A stretch of 64,000 bases of DNA from Halorubellus sp034808145 (lineage in GTDB: Archaea > Halobacteriota > Halobacteria > Halobacteriales > Natrialbaceae), in the NCBI RefSeq assembly GCF_034808145.1, contig NZ_JAXHGM010000003.1, positions 62,001 through 126,000 on the forward strand, in the 5' to 3' direction. Made by a program: the position numbers and the translations under genes. The notes beneath the pieces are model-generated. The model saw only the letters and a list, made by a program, of their open reading frames with translations. It searched no databases and had not been told where the DNA came from. Of the stretch, positions 1 to 8,431 are shown piece after piece (position 1 is the first letter of the stretch; every line of letters starts with the position of its first letter).

Positions 1-862
1 CGCCGAGTCGCTTCGCGACGATCGCGAACGCGAACGCTGACGCGAGCGCCCAGGCGACGACCGCGACCGGACTGAGTATCGAGAGCGCGCCGACGGCGAG
101 CCAGGCGAGGAGCGCGAACTTGTACCGCTGGCGCGCGACGAGTTTCGCGAGGACGCGTGGGTTCCGGGCGCCGTACCGGATCGCTTGCCCGACGCCGTGA
201 TAGTAGCCCGCGCGCCACCGGCGGAACGGCTCCGCGAGCGGGTCGTCTAGCGGATGGTTCGCGGAGACGATGGGGAGGCGCACGAGCCTGTGACCGGCGG
301 TGGTGAGGCGGAACCCGACCTCGATGTCCTCGTACGACTGGAGGTAAGGCGCGAAGCCGCCGATCGATTCGAGCGCGTCCCGGTCGTACAGCGCCACGCC
401 AGCGATGGCGTCGACCGCCATCGGGGCGGTCGCGTCGCACTCGTTCAGCCAGCCCTCCACGCCCGCGACGTCGTGAGAACGCAGGTACGAGAGGGCCCGA
501 CCGAGCCACTCGTCGGTCAGCGCCATGTCGCCGTCGGCCTGGAGGACGAGGTCGCCGCGCGCGACCCGGTTCCCGACGAACCGCCCGGCGCCGACGGACG
601 TCAGTTCCTCGGGGATGCGGAGCACCGTGATCGGGTAGTCCCTGGCCAGGTCGACGGTGTCGTCAGTGGACGCGGAGTCGACGAGGATGACCTCGAAGGG
701 GTCGACGCCGTCGGCGGCGGTGAAGACGGACTCGATGCAGCCCCGGATGCGGTCCTCCTCGTTCCTCGCGATGATGACGACGGACAGCGTCGGCGTCTCG
801 CCCTCGCTGACGAGGTTCTCCGGCGCTGTCGTCGTTCGTTCCGTGTGGATAGCGTCAGTCAT
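1..862 (-). CDS. Family 2 glycosyltransferase, C-terminus cut by window edge
   Basis: The frame starts at an ATG (862) and runs off the left edge, giving 287 codons. Residues about 26-38 read SVVIIARNEEDRI, the first strand and loop of the GT-A fold of family 2 glycosyltransferases. VDSAST and QADGDM follow, the latter matching the metal and nucleotide-sugar binding DxD. From about residue 250 the chain becomes hydrophobic, so one or more C-terminal membrane segments are likely. Family knowledge predicts transfer of a sugar from a nucleotide donor to a lipid or glycan acceptor at the cytoplasmic face. The start codon overlaps the stop of the upstream beta-helix gene (ATGA), so the two are translationally coupled. 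The substrate cannot be read from the sequence. Confidence 0.88.
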   Translation of the reverse strand, partial: MTDAIHTERTTTAPENLVSEGETPTLSVVIIARNEEDRIRGCIESVFTAADGVDPFEVILVDSASTDDTVDLARDYPITVLRIPEELTSVGAGRFVGNRVARGDLVLQADGDMALTDEWLGRALSYLRSHDVAGVEGWLNECDATAPMAVDAIAGVALYDRDALESIGGFAPYLQSYEDIEVGFRLTTAGHRLVRLPIVSANHPLDDPLAEPFRRWRAGYYHGVGQAIRYGARNPRVLAKLVARQRYKFALLAWLAVGALSILSPVAVVAWALASAFAFAIVAKRLG

Positions 863-2346
863 TTCGGGTTGAGAACGCTGTTCTCGACGACGGCGTTCTT
901 CACGTGTCGCGTTCCCGCGGGCGTTACGATGGTCGTGTTCTGGACGAGGACGTCGCCGTCGCTCGCGACGACCGGGTTCCTGGTCGCCTCGATGTGCGAA
1001 TCGACGATGCGACAGCCCGCCGAGTCGGCGAGTCGGATTCCACCGCGGTTCTTCCCGGATTGCTCGAACGTACAGTTCTCGAAGCTCGTCTCGTCGCGGC
1101 CGGTGATTGTGGCGGCGTACGACCCCGCGGCGCTCCCGGTGACCGCGAGGTTCTCGAAGACGAGCGGGTCGGTTTCGTCCTTGTTCGGTTCGAACGCGTG
1201 GATGGCGGGGACCATGTCCGCGTCCACGTTGAGGGTGCTGTCGCGAACGTGAGCGCCCCCGTTGTCGCCGTGGACGACGAGCGCGCCGAAGCTCTCGCCG
1301 GCGTCCGGGCCGAACGTGACGCTACAGTTCTCGACGAGGATGTCCCGCCTGTTCCGGAGGCGGATGCCGCGCGCGTTCACGTCGTCCCCGGACGGGACTG
1401 TGTCGACGACGACGTCCACGTTCCTGGCGGTCGACCCCGTCGACCCGAGACGGACGCCGGAGATGTTGTTGTTCACGTACGACCCGCCGACGGCGTGGAC
1501 GGCTCCGTCCCCACCGTCCGGGAGCCCCATCGCGGAGGCGTACAGTCCGTTGTCGGAGAACCCGGAGACGTCGCAGTCCTCGAACGTCACCTCGCCGGCG
1601 TGGCTCTCTCCGACGAAGAACCCGGTGAGTTTCGTCGTTGCCCGGTGGTGCGCCCGCAGGTTCTTCACGAGACCGACGCCGTTCGGATCGGTGACGTCCA
1701 TACGGAACCCCGCGATCTGTCTGTTGCAGTTCCCCGTTATCTCGACGTTCTGGACGGTCACGTCACCGTCCGCGACGACGCGGAACTCGCCGCCTGCACC
1801 GCGGCGCGTGAAGTCCAGGTCGATGCCGTCGAACAGGAAGTCCGAGACGTTCTGGAACCGGAGGTACGCGAGGTCCAGGCAGACGTCCCGGGTGGCGACG
1901 AACGTCGGGCGTTCCTCGGTCGCGCCCGCAATAGCGACGTTGTGCAGGTCCTCGAGCCGGAGCGGGTCGATGCGGTACGTTCCCTTCGGGAACGAGACGA
2001 GGGTGCCGTCGCTCGTGGCTTTCTCGAGGAGTGCGTTGATCGGGATGGTGCCGTTCGGGTCGGCGCCCGCGTCGACCGCATCGATGACGTTCGGGTACGC
2101 GTCGGCGTGCCTGACTGCCTGCTGACCCGGTTCCTCCGTGTCGGTGACCGGTCCCTGCGTTGGTTGGTCGTCGACCGTCGGTTCGCTGGGGTCCCGGGGC
2201 GAGCTCGGATCGCCGTCTCGCGTGTCGCCCGTGAGGTCGCCGATCGCGTACCCGATGGCGCCGGACGTCCCAGCGACGCCCAGTCCCTTCAGGAGGTCCC
2301 GGCGGTTCACGCGCGAGCCCCGGTCACCGGGTTCGTCCCTACCCAT
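859..2346 (-). CDS. Tat-exported right-handed beta-helix protein
   Basis: 495 residues. The N-terminus carries a twin-arginine signal (NRRDLLKGLGVAG, residues about 14-26) followed by a hydrophobic stretch, so export is expected. A Pro/Asp/Thr-rich linker follows to about residue 75. The remaining roughly 400 residues are short repeating strands rich in N, V, D and G, with phrases such as VENCSVTFG, VQNVEITGN and FENCTFEQS, typical of right-handed parallel beta-helix (pectate-lyase-like) proteins. Such proteins bind or cleave polysaccharide; I cannot point to catalytic residues. The first phrase, GTIPINALLEKA, resembles pectate-lyase superfamily N-termini. It overlaps the downstream glycosyltransferase by four bases. 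No TATA-like box precedes the start, but a CATAACAA-type element lies about 330 bases upstream. Confidence 0.8.
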   Translation of the reverse strand: MGRDEPGDRGSRVNRRDLLKGLGVAGTSGAIGYAIGDLTGDTRDGDPSSPRDPSEPTVDDQPTQGPVTDTEEPGQQAVRHADAYPNVIDAVDAGADPNGTIPINALLEKATSDGTLVSFPKGTYRIDPLRLEDLHNVAIAGATEERPTFVATRDVCLDLAYLRFQNVSDFLFDGIDLDFTRRGAGGEFRVVADGDVTVQNVEITGNCNRQIAGFRMDVTDPNGVGLVKNLRAHHRATTKLTGFFVGESHAGEVTFEDCDVSGFSDNGLYASAMGLPDGGDGAVHAVGGSYVNNNISGVRLGSTGSTARNVDVVVDTVPSGDDVNARGIRLRNRRDILVENCSVTFGPDAGESFGALVVHGDNGGAHVRDSTLNVDADMVPAIHAFEPNKDETDPLVFENLAVTGSAAGSYAATITGRDETSFENCTFEQSGKNRGGIRLADSAGCRIVDSHIEATRNPVVASDGDVLVQNTTIVTPAGTRHVKNAVVENSVLNPK

Positions 2347-2750
2347 CGTCGGGCCCTCGTCGGGTCACGGACTGGAGCGTACCGGGAGCGGTTCGTGCGG
2401 CCCGTCGCGAACGCGCGCCACGGGTGAGCCTCGTCGTCTTCTCGTCGCGCGCGCCAGGGAACCAGTGAAGGTCGTCGAGCAGGCACGCTCCGACGAGAGT
2501 GCGGGGCGGTCGGTCCGTCCGTCGGCCGGCGACAGGGACCACGAGCGATGCAGCGACCTCGGGTGTGTGTCGACTCGCGTGCGTCTTGGCGTGGGTTCGT
2601 TCCCGTCCGGCATCCGAGCGGCCGGAGCGGACGGTCGCGATGGAGGTCACAGGGAGAACACTCGCCAGCGACCGCTTTGTTATGGCGAGCCTACACCGCT
2701 CGCGTCCCCAGAAACGCGTGAGAGAACGGTCCTGTTCGGAGTCGACGGAG
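2347..2750. other. Intergenic region, 404 bp
   Basis: This stretch separates two minus-strand beta-helix genes. Small frames in it are Arg/Pro-rich and unlike the acidic proteins around them, so I see no gene. Its main landmark is the CATAACAA-type element at 2675-2686, directed at the downstream gene. If the promoter is there, that gene has an untranslated leader of about 300 bases. Confidence 0.6.
2675..2686 (-). promoter_or_regulatory. CATAACAA-type element, copy 1
   Basis: On the minus strand this reads GCCATAACAAAG. It lies just past the end of the 780-residue beta-helix gene and points towards the gene starting at 2346. It is the only A/T-rich block in the intergenic region. It is one of eight similar sites in this window, all in the polysaccharide region. 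Confidence 0.5.
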
Positions 2751-5093
2751 TCAGTTCGAGCGACTGCCGTCGTACCCCGGGATGATGTCCGAGAACGTGA
2801 CGTTCGCGTCCTCGCCGTAGTAGTTGTTCCGGAAGGTCACGTTCGTCCAGGAGTCGTTCTCCGGCTGGATGATGGCCTCGTACGACCAGCTGCCCGGGGT
2901 CGAGGACGTCGGTTCGTTGGGGTTGAAGAACCAGTTGTCCTCGACGAGGGTCAAGTCGTCCGCGTAGCCGCGCTGTGCAACGGCGTTCTCCCACTCGTCC
3001 GAGCCGCGGTCGTTGACGTCCTCGTACTTCGTCTCGACGACGTTGTTGTGGATGTCGAAGCGCACGCCACCGGGTTGGTGAACGTCGATGACGTGGTCGA
3101 TCGACTGCGGCCCGAAGTGGTTGTACCGGCACGTGTAACTACCGTTGGCCTCGCTCATGGCGACCGAGTGCCGGTTGTTGTTGAAGTAGTTGTACTCGAT
3201 TATCGGGTCGGCGTCCTCGACGTGGACGCCGTAGCCGAGACCCGAGCGGTTGTTCTCCACGATGACGTTGTGGTGGATGTGAACGCGCGACCCGTTCTCC
3301 GGGCCGATGCCGTCGTAGGTGAACCCGGACACGCGGCAGTTGTCGAGCTCGCCGTCGCCACGCACCTTCACGCCGCTCGTGTTCGAGGGGCCGTCGGTGT
3401 CCGCACCGGGATGCGCGCCACGCAGCCTGATGCCGGTGAACCGACCGGTGCCGTACATGTAGAACGTGTCGTCGACGTCCTCGTCCGTGAAGAGGAGCGC
3501 ACCCTCGGACCCGCTGACGCCGCGGTTCGACGCGAGCGTCACGCCGTCCGGGATGTCGAAGCTGTTCCATCCGAGGTCGACGCGCTCGTCGCCGGGGACG
3601 AACACGACCTCGCCCGAGCTCGCCGCGGCGAGCGAGTCCTCGAGTTCCGAGGCGGTACGCGCGATGAGGTTCGCGTCGTCGCGCGTCACCGTCCGCCCGT
3701 AGCCGTCGCCGCCACCGATGAGTGCGGTGCTCGACGAGGACCCGTCGTCGCTGCCGCCGTCGCTGCCGCCGTCAGACGGCGGTTCCTCGCCGAGGAGCTC
3801 GTACGTCGTCGTGAGCTGGCCGTTCAGGTACAGCGAGAACGTGCCCTCCATCGGACTGAAATCCAGGGCCTCGCCCTCGTACTCGAGGGTGTCACCGTAG
3901 CCGTTCCCGGTGAGGCCCGTCATCGTCCACGTCCCGTCGCTGTTCTGCGTGACGGTGTCGTTCTGCTCCTCGGCGGAGTCGTCACTGTTGTCGATGACCT
4001 TCGATATCTCGCCGGACGTCGTCAGCGAGTACTCGACGCTGCCGTCCGTCGGCGTCGTGATCTTCAGCGTCTTCGAGGGGACCTGCTGGCCGGTGAGGTC
4101 AGGGACCGTGATCTCCTGGCCGTCGAGGTACAGTGTGAAGTCGCCCGTGACGGGCGTGAACTCGAGGGCGTCGCCGACGAACTCGATGGTGTCGCCGTAG
4201 CCGTTCCCGGTGAGGCCCGTGGCCGTCCACGTCCCGTCGTCGTTCTGCGTGACGGTGTCGTTCTGCTCCTCGGCTGAGTTGTCGCCGTTGTCGAGGACCT
4301 TCGATATCTCGCCCGAGGCGGTGAACGTGTACTCGACGCTCCCGTCGCTGGGCGTCGTTATCTCGAGGAGGTGCGGGGTCGGCTCGGTCGTCGACCCGTC
4401 GCCGCCGCCGTCGACGGTGAGTTCGTCGACCGTGACCTCCTCGCCGTTCAGCAGGAGCGTGTAGGTCCCGGTCTCGGGGAGGAACGAGGTGACGTCGCCG
4501 GTGAGGTCGAACGCGTCGCCGTAGCCGTTCCCGGTGAGGCCCGTGACCGTCCACGTCCCGTCGTCGTTCTGCGTGACGGTGTCGTTCCCCTCCGCGGAGT
4601 TCTTCCCGTTGTCCGTGACCTTCGCGGGTTCGCTCGTCGTCACGAACTCGTACTCGACGCTCCCGTCGGCGGGAGTGACGATCTCGAGGAGGTCGCCGTC
4701 GGTCTTCTTCGTCGTGTTGTCCCGGTAGTCGATGGTTACCTGGACCGAGCCGTCCACCTGGAGGCTCGAGAGGGACCCGTTGAAGTCGTAGGCGTCGCTG
4801 TCGCCGGAGACGGTGCCGCTCGCGGAGGCCGCCGCGACCTCGTCGCTGTTCTCGACGCTGTCCTGGGGGGAGATCCCGTCGGTGACGCCGAAACTGTAAC
4901 TCGCTTCCACGGACGAGTCGGTTCCGGTGAAGGTTATCGTGTTCTTGTACTTGGTTGCCGCGCTTCCACGGATGCTCGCGAGCGTCGTGCCCACCGTCGT
5001 GACGCCCGCGAGTTGCATCAGTCGCCGCCTGCCGAGTCGCTTGGGTTGTTCGTCCGCGTCAGTGCCATTAACCGCACCATTACGGTCCGACAT
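2751..5093 (-). CDS. Large Tat-exported protein: three repeat domains plus beta-helix
   Basis: 780 residues. A Tat signal (GRRRLMQLAG, about residues 22-31) is followed by a beta-rich domain to about 130. Next come three homologous repeats of about 90 residues (about 133-224, 242-335 and 341-430), each with TPxDGSVEY, NDTVTQN, DGTW and TGLTGNGYGD. A flexible Ser/Gly/Asp linker (about 435-450) leads to a C-terminal right-handed beta-helix (about 455-780) with repeated N-rich turns such as HHNVIVENN and EYNYFNNN. The layout suggests a secreted polysaccharide-binding or -modifying protein with three carbohydrate-binding-like modules; the enzyme activity is not evident. It lies next to another beta-helix gene and a glycosyltransferase. 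The three repeats are nearly identical at DNA level around their GNGYGD segments, so the duplication is recent or kept by gene conversion. Confidence 0.8.
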   Translation of the reverse strand: MSDRNGAVNGTDADEQPKRLGRRRLMQLAGVTTVGTTLASIRGSAATKYKNTITFTGTDSSVEASYSFGVTDGISPQDSVENSDEVAAASASGTVSGDSDAYDFNGSLSSLQVDGSVQVTIDYRDNTTKKTDGDLLEIVTPADGSVEYEFVTTSEPAKVTDNGKNSAEGNDTVTQNDDGTWTVTGLTGNGYGDAFDLTGDVTSFLPETGTYTLLLNGEEVTVDELTVDGGGDGSTTEPTPHLLEITTPSDGSVEYTFTASGEISKVLDNGDNSAEEQNDTVTQNDDGTWTATGLTGNGYGDTIEFVGDALEFTPVTGDFTLYLDGQEITVPDLTGQQVPSKTLKITTPTDGSVEYSLTTSGEISKVIDNSDDSAEEQNDTVTQNSDGTWTMTGLTGNGYGDTLEYEGEALDFSPMEGTFSLYLNGQLTTTYELLGEEPPSDGGSDGGSDDGSSSSTALIGGGDGYGRTVTRDDANLIARTASELEDSLAAASSGEVVFVPGDERVDLGWNSFDIPDGVTLASNRGVSGSEGALLFTDEDVDDTFYMYGTGRFTGIRLRGAHPGADTDGPSNTSGVKVRGDGELDNCRVSGFTYDGIGPENGSRVHIHHNVIVENNRSGLGYGVHVEDADPIIEYNYFNNNRHSVAMSEANGSYTCRYNHFGPQSIDHVIDVHQPGGVRFDIHNNVVETKYEDVNDRGSDEWENAVAQRGYADDLTLVEDNWFFNPNEPTSSTPGSWSYEAIIQPENDSWTNVTFRNNYYGEDANVTFSDIIPGYDGSRSN

Positions 5094-5113
5094 ACTCTGG
5101 TATCCACCCCTTA

Positions 5114-5123
5114 CCTACTAAGT
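5114..5123 (-). promoter_or_regulatory. TATA-like box for the repeat/beta-helix gene
   Basis: The minus strand reads GACTTAGTAG about 22-32 bases before the start codon at 5093, the spacing of a haloarchaeal TATA box on a leaderless message. Confidence 0.4.
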
Positions 5124-5534
5124 CGGTTTTTACGGGTATGCCACCGGAATGGGACCGCTACTGACCGCTCGGCGAGGTTTGGTTACCAGATACCAACAGC
5201 GATTTCCGTTGGTCCGAGAACCTTTTGAGACCCCAGAAACCCAGTTCTACGGCGAGTAGGACGCTATTACCGGTGAGTTAGCGGCCTAGAGAAGCGTTGT
5301 CAGGGCCGTCAGCGCGAATCCCGGGGCGCGGAGTCTAGCGGCCTGACACGAACCGAGCGCGCCGTGGTATGCCCGACCTTCGGCCCGGCCGAACCACGAC
5401 GGCCCGGCCGAACCCACCGTTGTCCCACGCCAGTCACGAGTACGACCGACCGCTCCGGCCCACCAGCATCCCGGTCCGACCATCGCAGTCACCGCGACGG
5501 CCGACCCCGCGGATACGTTCGGGTACGCGACCCA

Positions 5535-5542
5535 TTACTTAA
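5535..5542 (+). promoter_or_regulatory. TATA box for the DegT gene
   Basis: TTACTTAA lies 26-33 bases before the ATG at 5568, matching the haloarchaeal TATA position for a leaderless transcript. It supports the chosen start. Confidence 0.6.
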
Positions 5543-5567
5543 CCCCGAGAACGGGTTCTATCGGTCG

Positions 5568-6860
5568 ATGCGGACGGACACAGCACGCGAAGCATCGGCG
5601 AGGGACCACGGCGAGCGCGGGACCGGCCCGCAACCCGCGAAACGACCGTTCCACGAGCTCCCGGGGGCGCTCACGCGAGTGACCGCGGGCGACATCGCCG
5701 CGGGGCTCGGCGCGCACGCGCTCGGCCGGGGTCGCGCCGGGTTCGTCGACGACGTCCGCGCGTACCTCGACGCCGACAGCGCCGCGACGTACTCCTCGTA
5801 CCGGCGAGCCCTCGGCGCAGCGCTCCGCGCGCTCGACGAGGCGACCGATGGGAGCAGACGGACCGTCCTCCTGCCCGCGTTCTGTAGCTCCGACTTCCTC
5901 GACGCCGTCGACGGCGTCGGCTTAGACGCTCGACGGTACGACGTCGACCCGGAGACGCTCGCCGCGGACGAGCGTTCCCTCCGCGATGCCACCGGCGAGG
6001 ACGTCGTCGCGGTCGTCGCCGTGAACGTCCTCGGGTACGGCTCGGACGTGAGCGCGATGCGCGCGATAGCCGACGACGCGGACTGCTTCCTCCTGGAAGC
6101 GCTCGGGTACGCGCTCGGGGCGAGCTACGACGACCGACGGCTCGGGACGTACGGCGACGTGAGCGTCCTGAACTTCCAGCAAGGGAAACCGATCCCCGTC
6201 GGCGGCGGGATGGCTATCGGTCGCCACCCCGACGTAACGTTCTCCGACGTCGGCCGCGAGCCCGCGCCGCCGAACGTCGCCGCGCTCGCCGGGTACGCGC
6301 TCGTCCAGGGGCCGCGTCGGTACTACGCGTACTCGCGGGTCGCCGCGGAGTTCGACCGGAACACCGACGGGAAGCACCAGATGACGACGCATCCGGACGC
6401 GAAAGACGATATCGCGTACGACGCGGATACCACCTTCGCGACGATGTCGAACTTCCAGTGCGCCGTCGCACGCCGCGTGTTCGCTCGGACTCGACGCGAA
6501 CGCCGGGCGCGCGCCCGGACCGCCGCCGCGTACGCCACCGCGTTCTCGGACCTGCCCCACGTGCGCGTCATCCGACCGCTCCGAGGGATCTCCGACCACC
6601 AGTGGGTTCGATTCGGGCTCCTCGTCGACTCGTACGAACGCCGGAACGAGATCGCGTTCACGCTCGACGCGCACGGCGTCGGGACGTCGCGGCTCTACGA
6701 CTGGCCGAAGATCGACGGCGACGCGTTCCCGGGTGCGCGAGCGCTCCAGCGGCGCATCCTCCCGCTCCCCACGCACCACCTCGTCGACGACGCGGACCGC
6801 GAGCGGGTCGTCGACCTCGTCGCGAACGTCTGCAGAGCCTACGACGACAGACTCGACTGA
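5568..6860 (+). CDS. DegT/DnrJ/EryC1/StrS-family sugar aminotransferase
   Basis: 430 residues. The fold-type I PLP enzyme pattern is visible. LLEALGYALGA aligns with the PLP-ring-facing segment. VLNFQQGKPIPVGGGMAI carries the Schiff-base lysine followed by the Gly-rich turn typical of DegT proteins, and the C-terminal half has SDHQWVRFGLLVD. Members transfer an amino group from glutamate to a keto-sugar nucleotide, making amino sugars for surface glycans. Nearby dehydrogenases (10.7-13 kb) could supply such a keto substrate. The usual lysine motif context in sugar enzymes is slightly different, so an acceptor other than a sugar is possible. The gene is followed 73 bases later by an ATP-grasp ligase gene on the same strand, which has its own TATA box. 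Confidence 0.78.
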   Translation: MRTDTAREASARDHGERGTGPQPAKRPFHELPGALTRVTAGDIAAGLGAHALGRGRAGFVDDVRAYLDADSAATYSSYRRALGAALRALDEATDGSRRTVLLPAFCSSDFLDAVDGVGLDARRYDVDPETLAADERSLRDATGEDVVAVVAVNVLGYGSDVSAMRAIADDADCFLLEALGYALGASYDDRRLGTYGDVSVLNFQQGKPIPVGGGMAIGRHPDVTFSDVGREPAPPNVAALAGYALVQGPRRYYAYSRVAAEFDRNTDGKHQMTTHPDAKDDIAYDADTTFATMSNFQCAVARRVFARTRRERRARARTAAAYATAFSDLPHVRVIRPLRGISDHQWVRFGLLVDSYERRNEIAFTLDAHGVGTSRLYDWPKIDGDAFPGARALQRRILPLPTHHLVDDADRERVVDLVANVCRAYDDRLD

Positions 6861-6900
6861 CCGAATCCGGCGACGGACTCGACCGCTCGGTAGGACGCGA

Positions 6901-6907
6901 TTTACTA
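6901..6907 (+). promoter_or_regulatory. TATA box for the ATP-grasp gene
   Basis: TTTACTA lies 27-33 bases before the ATG at 6934, which suggests a separate leaderless promoter despite the closeness of the upstream gene. Confidence 0.55.
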
Positions 6908-6933
6908 CACGTCGGTCTCGCGTGAGTGAGCGT

Positions 6934-8352
6934 ATGCGAGACCAAGTTCAGAGGGGTGGGTCCGTCGTCGTTCCCGCGGTGGCCGCGGCGCACGCCGCGA
7001 CCGTCCTGCGGTCTCTCGGCCGACGCGACGTTCACACCGTCGCGACGTCCGAGCGCGACGACGCGCCCGCGCTCTGGTCGCGCTACTGCGACGAGCGCGT
7101 TCGCGTCCCGGACCCGATGACGGACGCCGCGGGATACCGGGACGCGCTGCTCGCGCTCGCGGAACGCGAGGACGTCGCGGCCATCGTCCCGATGCGCGAG
7201 GCGGACCAGTTCGTGCTCTCGAAGCACCGCGACGAGTTCGCGGAGCACGTCGCCGCGGTCTGGCCGACGATGCACTCGCTGCGAGCGGTCCACGACCGCT
7301 TCGAGTTGTTCGCCGCCGCGGAGCGTGCTGGCGTCCCCGTCCCCGAGACCCAGTTGCTCACCGACGTCGAGGACTGGGACCGCGAACGCATCGTGAAAGG
7401 GCGGTGGGCGCTGCTCGCGAGCGACTACGACGACCAGTTCCCTGTGGGTCGGTTCGCGTCACCGGCGAAGACTATCTTCCTGGACCCCGGCGAGGCGCCG
7501 GACGTCGACGCCCTCGTCGACGCGATGGGGCACGTCCCGCTCGCGCAGGGGTTCGTCGACGGCGTCGAGTACTGCATGCGAGCGCTCTACCACGACGGCG
7601 AGCCCGTCGCGACCAGCCAGAAGCGCCTCGTCCGCGGCTACAAGTACTCGCGCGGGCCGAGCATCTACCACGAGGCCGTCGACATCCCGGAGCTCGAACG
7701 TCTCGGGCTCGCGCTCCTCGACGAGCTCGACTGGGAGGGCATGGCGTCGGTCGGCTTCCTCCGCGACAGCGACGGCACGTTCAAACTACTGGAGGTGAAC
7801 CCGCGGTTCCCGGCGAGCGTCCCGATGGACGTCCACGCCGGCGTCGACTACCCCGCCCTGTACTGGGAGCTCTCGACGACCGGCGAGACGTCGACGCCCG
7901 TCGACTACCGACCGGGGACCGCGAGTCACCTCGTCCGCGGCGAACTCGTCCACCTCCACAGCGTCCTCACGGAACCGAACCCGCTCGTCGACCGACCGTC
8001 AGCGCTCCGGACGACCGCGAACATCGCCGCGAGCGTCGTCACGAACCCGCGCTTCGACCACCTCGACCCCCGCGACCCCGGACCGTTCCTCCGTGACCTC
8101 GTGAACATGACCACGGCGACGGCACGCACGGTCATCCGCGAACTCGACCCTCGGCGCGTGTCGGCGACGGCGACCGACGCCACGACCGCGAGTCCGCCGC
8201 CCGCCGACGCGTCCTTCGCCGACGCATCACCGACCGACCCCGAGCGCGACACCGGCGTCGAGCCCGCAGACGCGGTCGGTCACGCGACCGCGGACCCACT
8301 CACGAGAACCGGCGACGAGGAGTCGGACGACGTCACAGTCACCACCGACTGA
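6934..8352 (+). CDS. ATP-grasp carboxylate-amine ligase-like protein
   Basis: 472 residues. The N-terminal pre-ATP-grasp domain begins VVVPAVAAAHAATVLRSLG. The central ATP-grasp fold shows the lysine-bearing RLVRGYKYSRGPS segment, FVDGVEYCMRALY, and the metal-binding strand FKLLEVNPRFPASVP, whose Glu and Asn are the expected Mg2+ ligands. Enzymes of this group form amide or peptide bonds from an acyl-phosphate. In polysaccharide clusters they may attach amino acids or amines to uronic acids, which is inference here. After about residue 400 the chain ends in a low-complexity Ala/Thr/Asp tail of some 60 residues, probably disordered. The gene neighbours a sugar aminotransferase and ends 79 bases from a convergent Tat-protein gene. 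Confidence 0.75.
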   Translation: MRDQVQRGGSVVVPAVAAAHAATVLRSLGRRDVHTVATSERDDAPALWSRYCDERVRVPDPMTDAAGYRDALLALAEREDVAAIVPMREADQFVLSKHRDEFAEHVAAVWPTMHSLRAVHDRFELFAAAERAGVPVPETQLLTDVEDWDRERIVKGRWALLASDYDDQFPVGRFASPAKTIFLDPGEAPDVDALVDAMGHVPLAQGFVDGVEYCMRALYHDGEPVATSQKRLVRGYKYSRGPSIYHEAVDIPELERLGLALLDELDWEGMASVGFLRDSDGTFKLLEVNPRFPASVPMDVHAGVDYPALYWELSTTGETSTPVDYRPGTASHLVRGELVHLHSVLTEPNPLVDRPSALRTTANIAASVVTNPRFDHLDPRDPGPFLRDLVNMTTATARTVIRELDPRRVSATATDATTASPPPADASFADASPTDPERDTGVEPADAVGHATADPLTRTGDEESDDVTVTTD

Positions 8353-8431
8353 CCGAGTCCTCACGCCTGCACTCACGACTTCCGACGACCGAGCGACCCG
8401 AAGAACGAGCGACTGCGACCGAACGAACCCC

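Larger units (their letters stand above)
5094..5567. other. Divergent intergenic region, 474 bp
   Basis: This lies between the divergent genes starting at 5093 and 5568 and holds both promoters. It contains a direct repeat of CGGCCCGGCCGAACC (5381-5395 and 5400-5414, 19-base period), each unit including a GGCC-rich palindrome. Another feature is an inverted pair ACCAAC/GTTGGT at about 5192-5213. No convincing gene is present. Confidence 0.5.

Noticed and set aside
904..4277. Long plus-strand frames opposite the beta-helix genes
   Set aside because: Repetitive Val/Asp/Arg composition mirrors the sense codons; no start signal.
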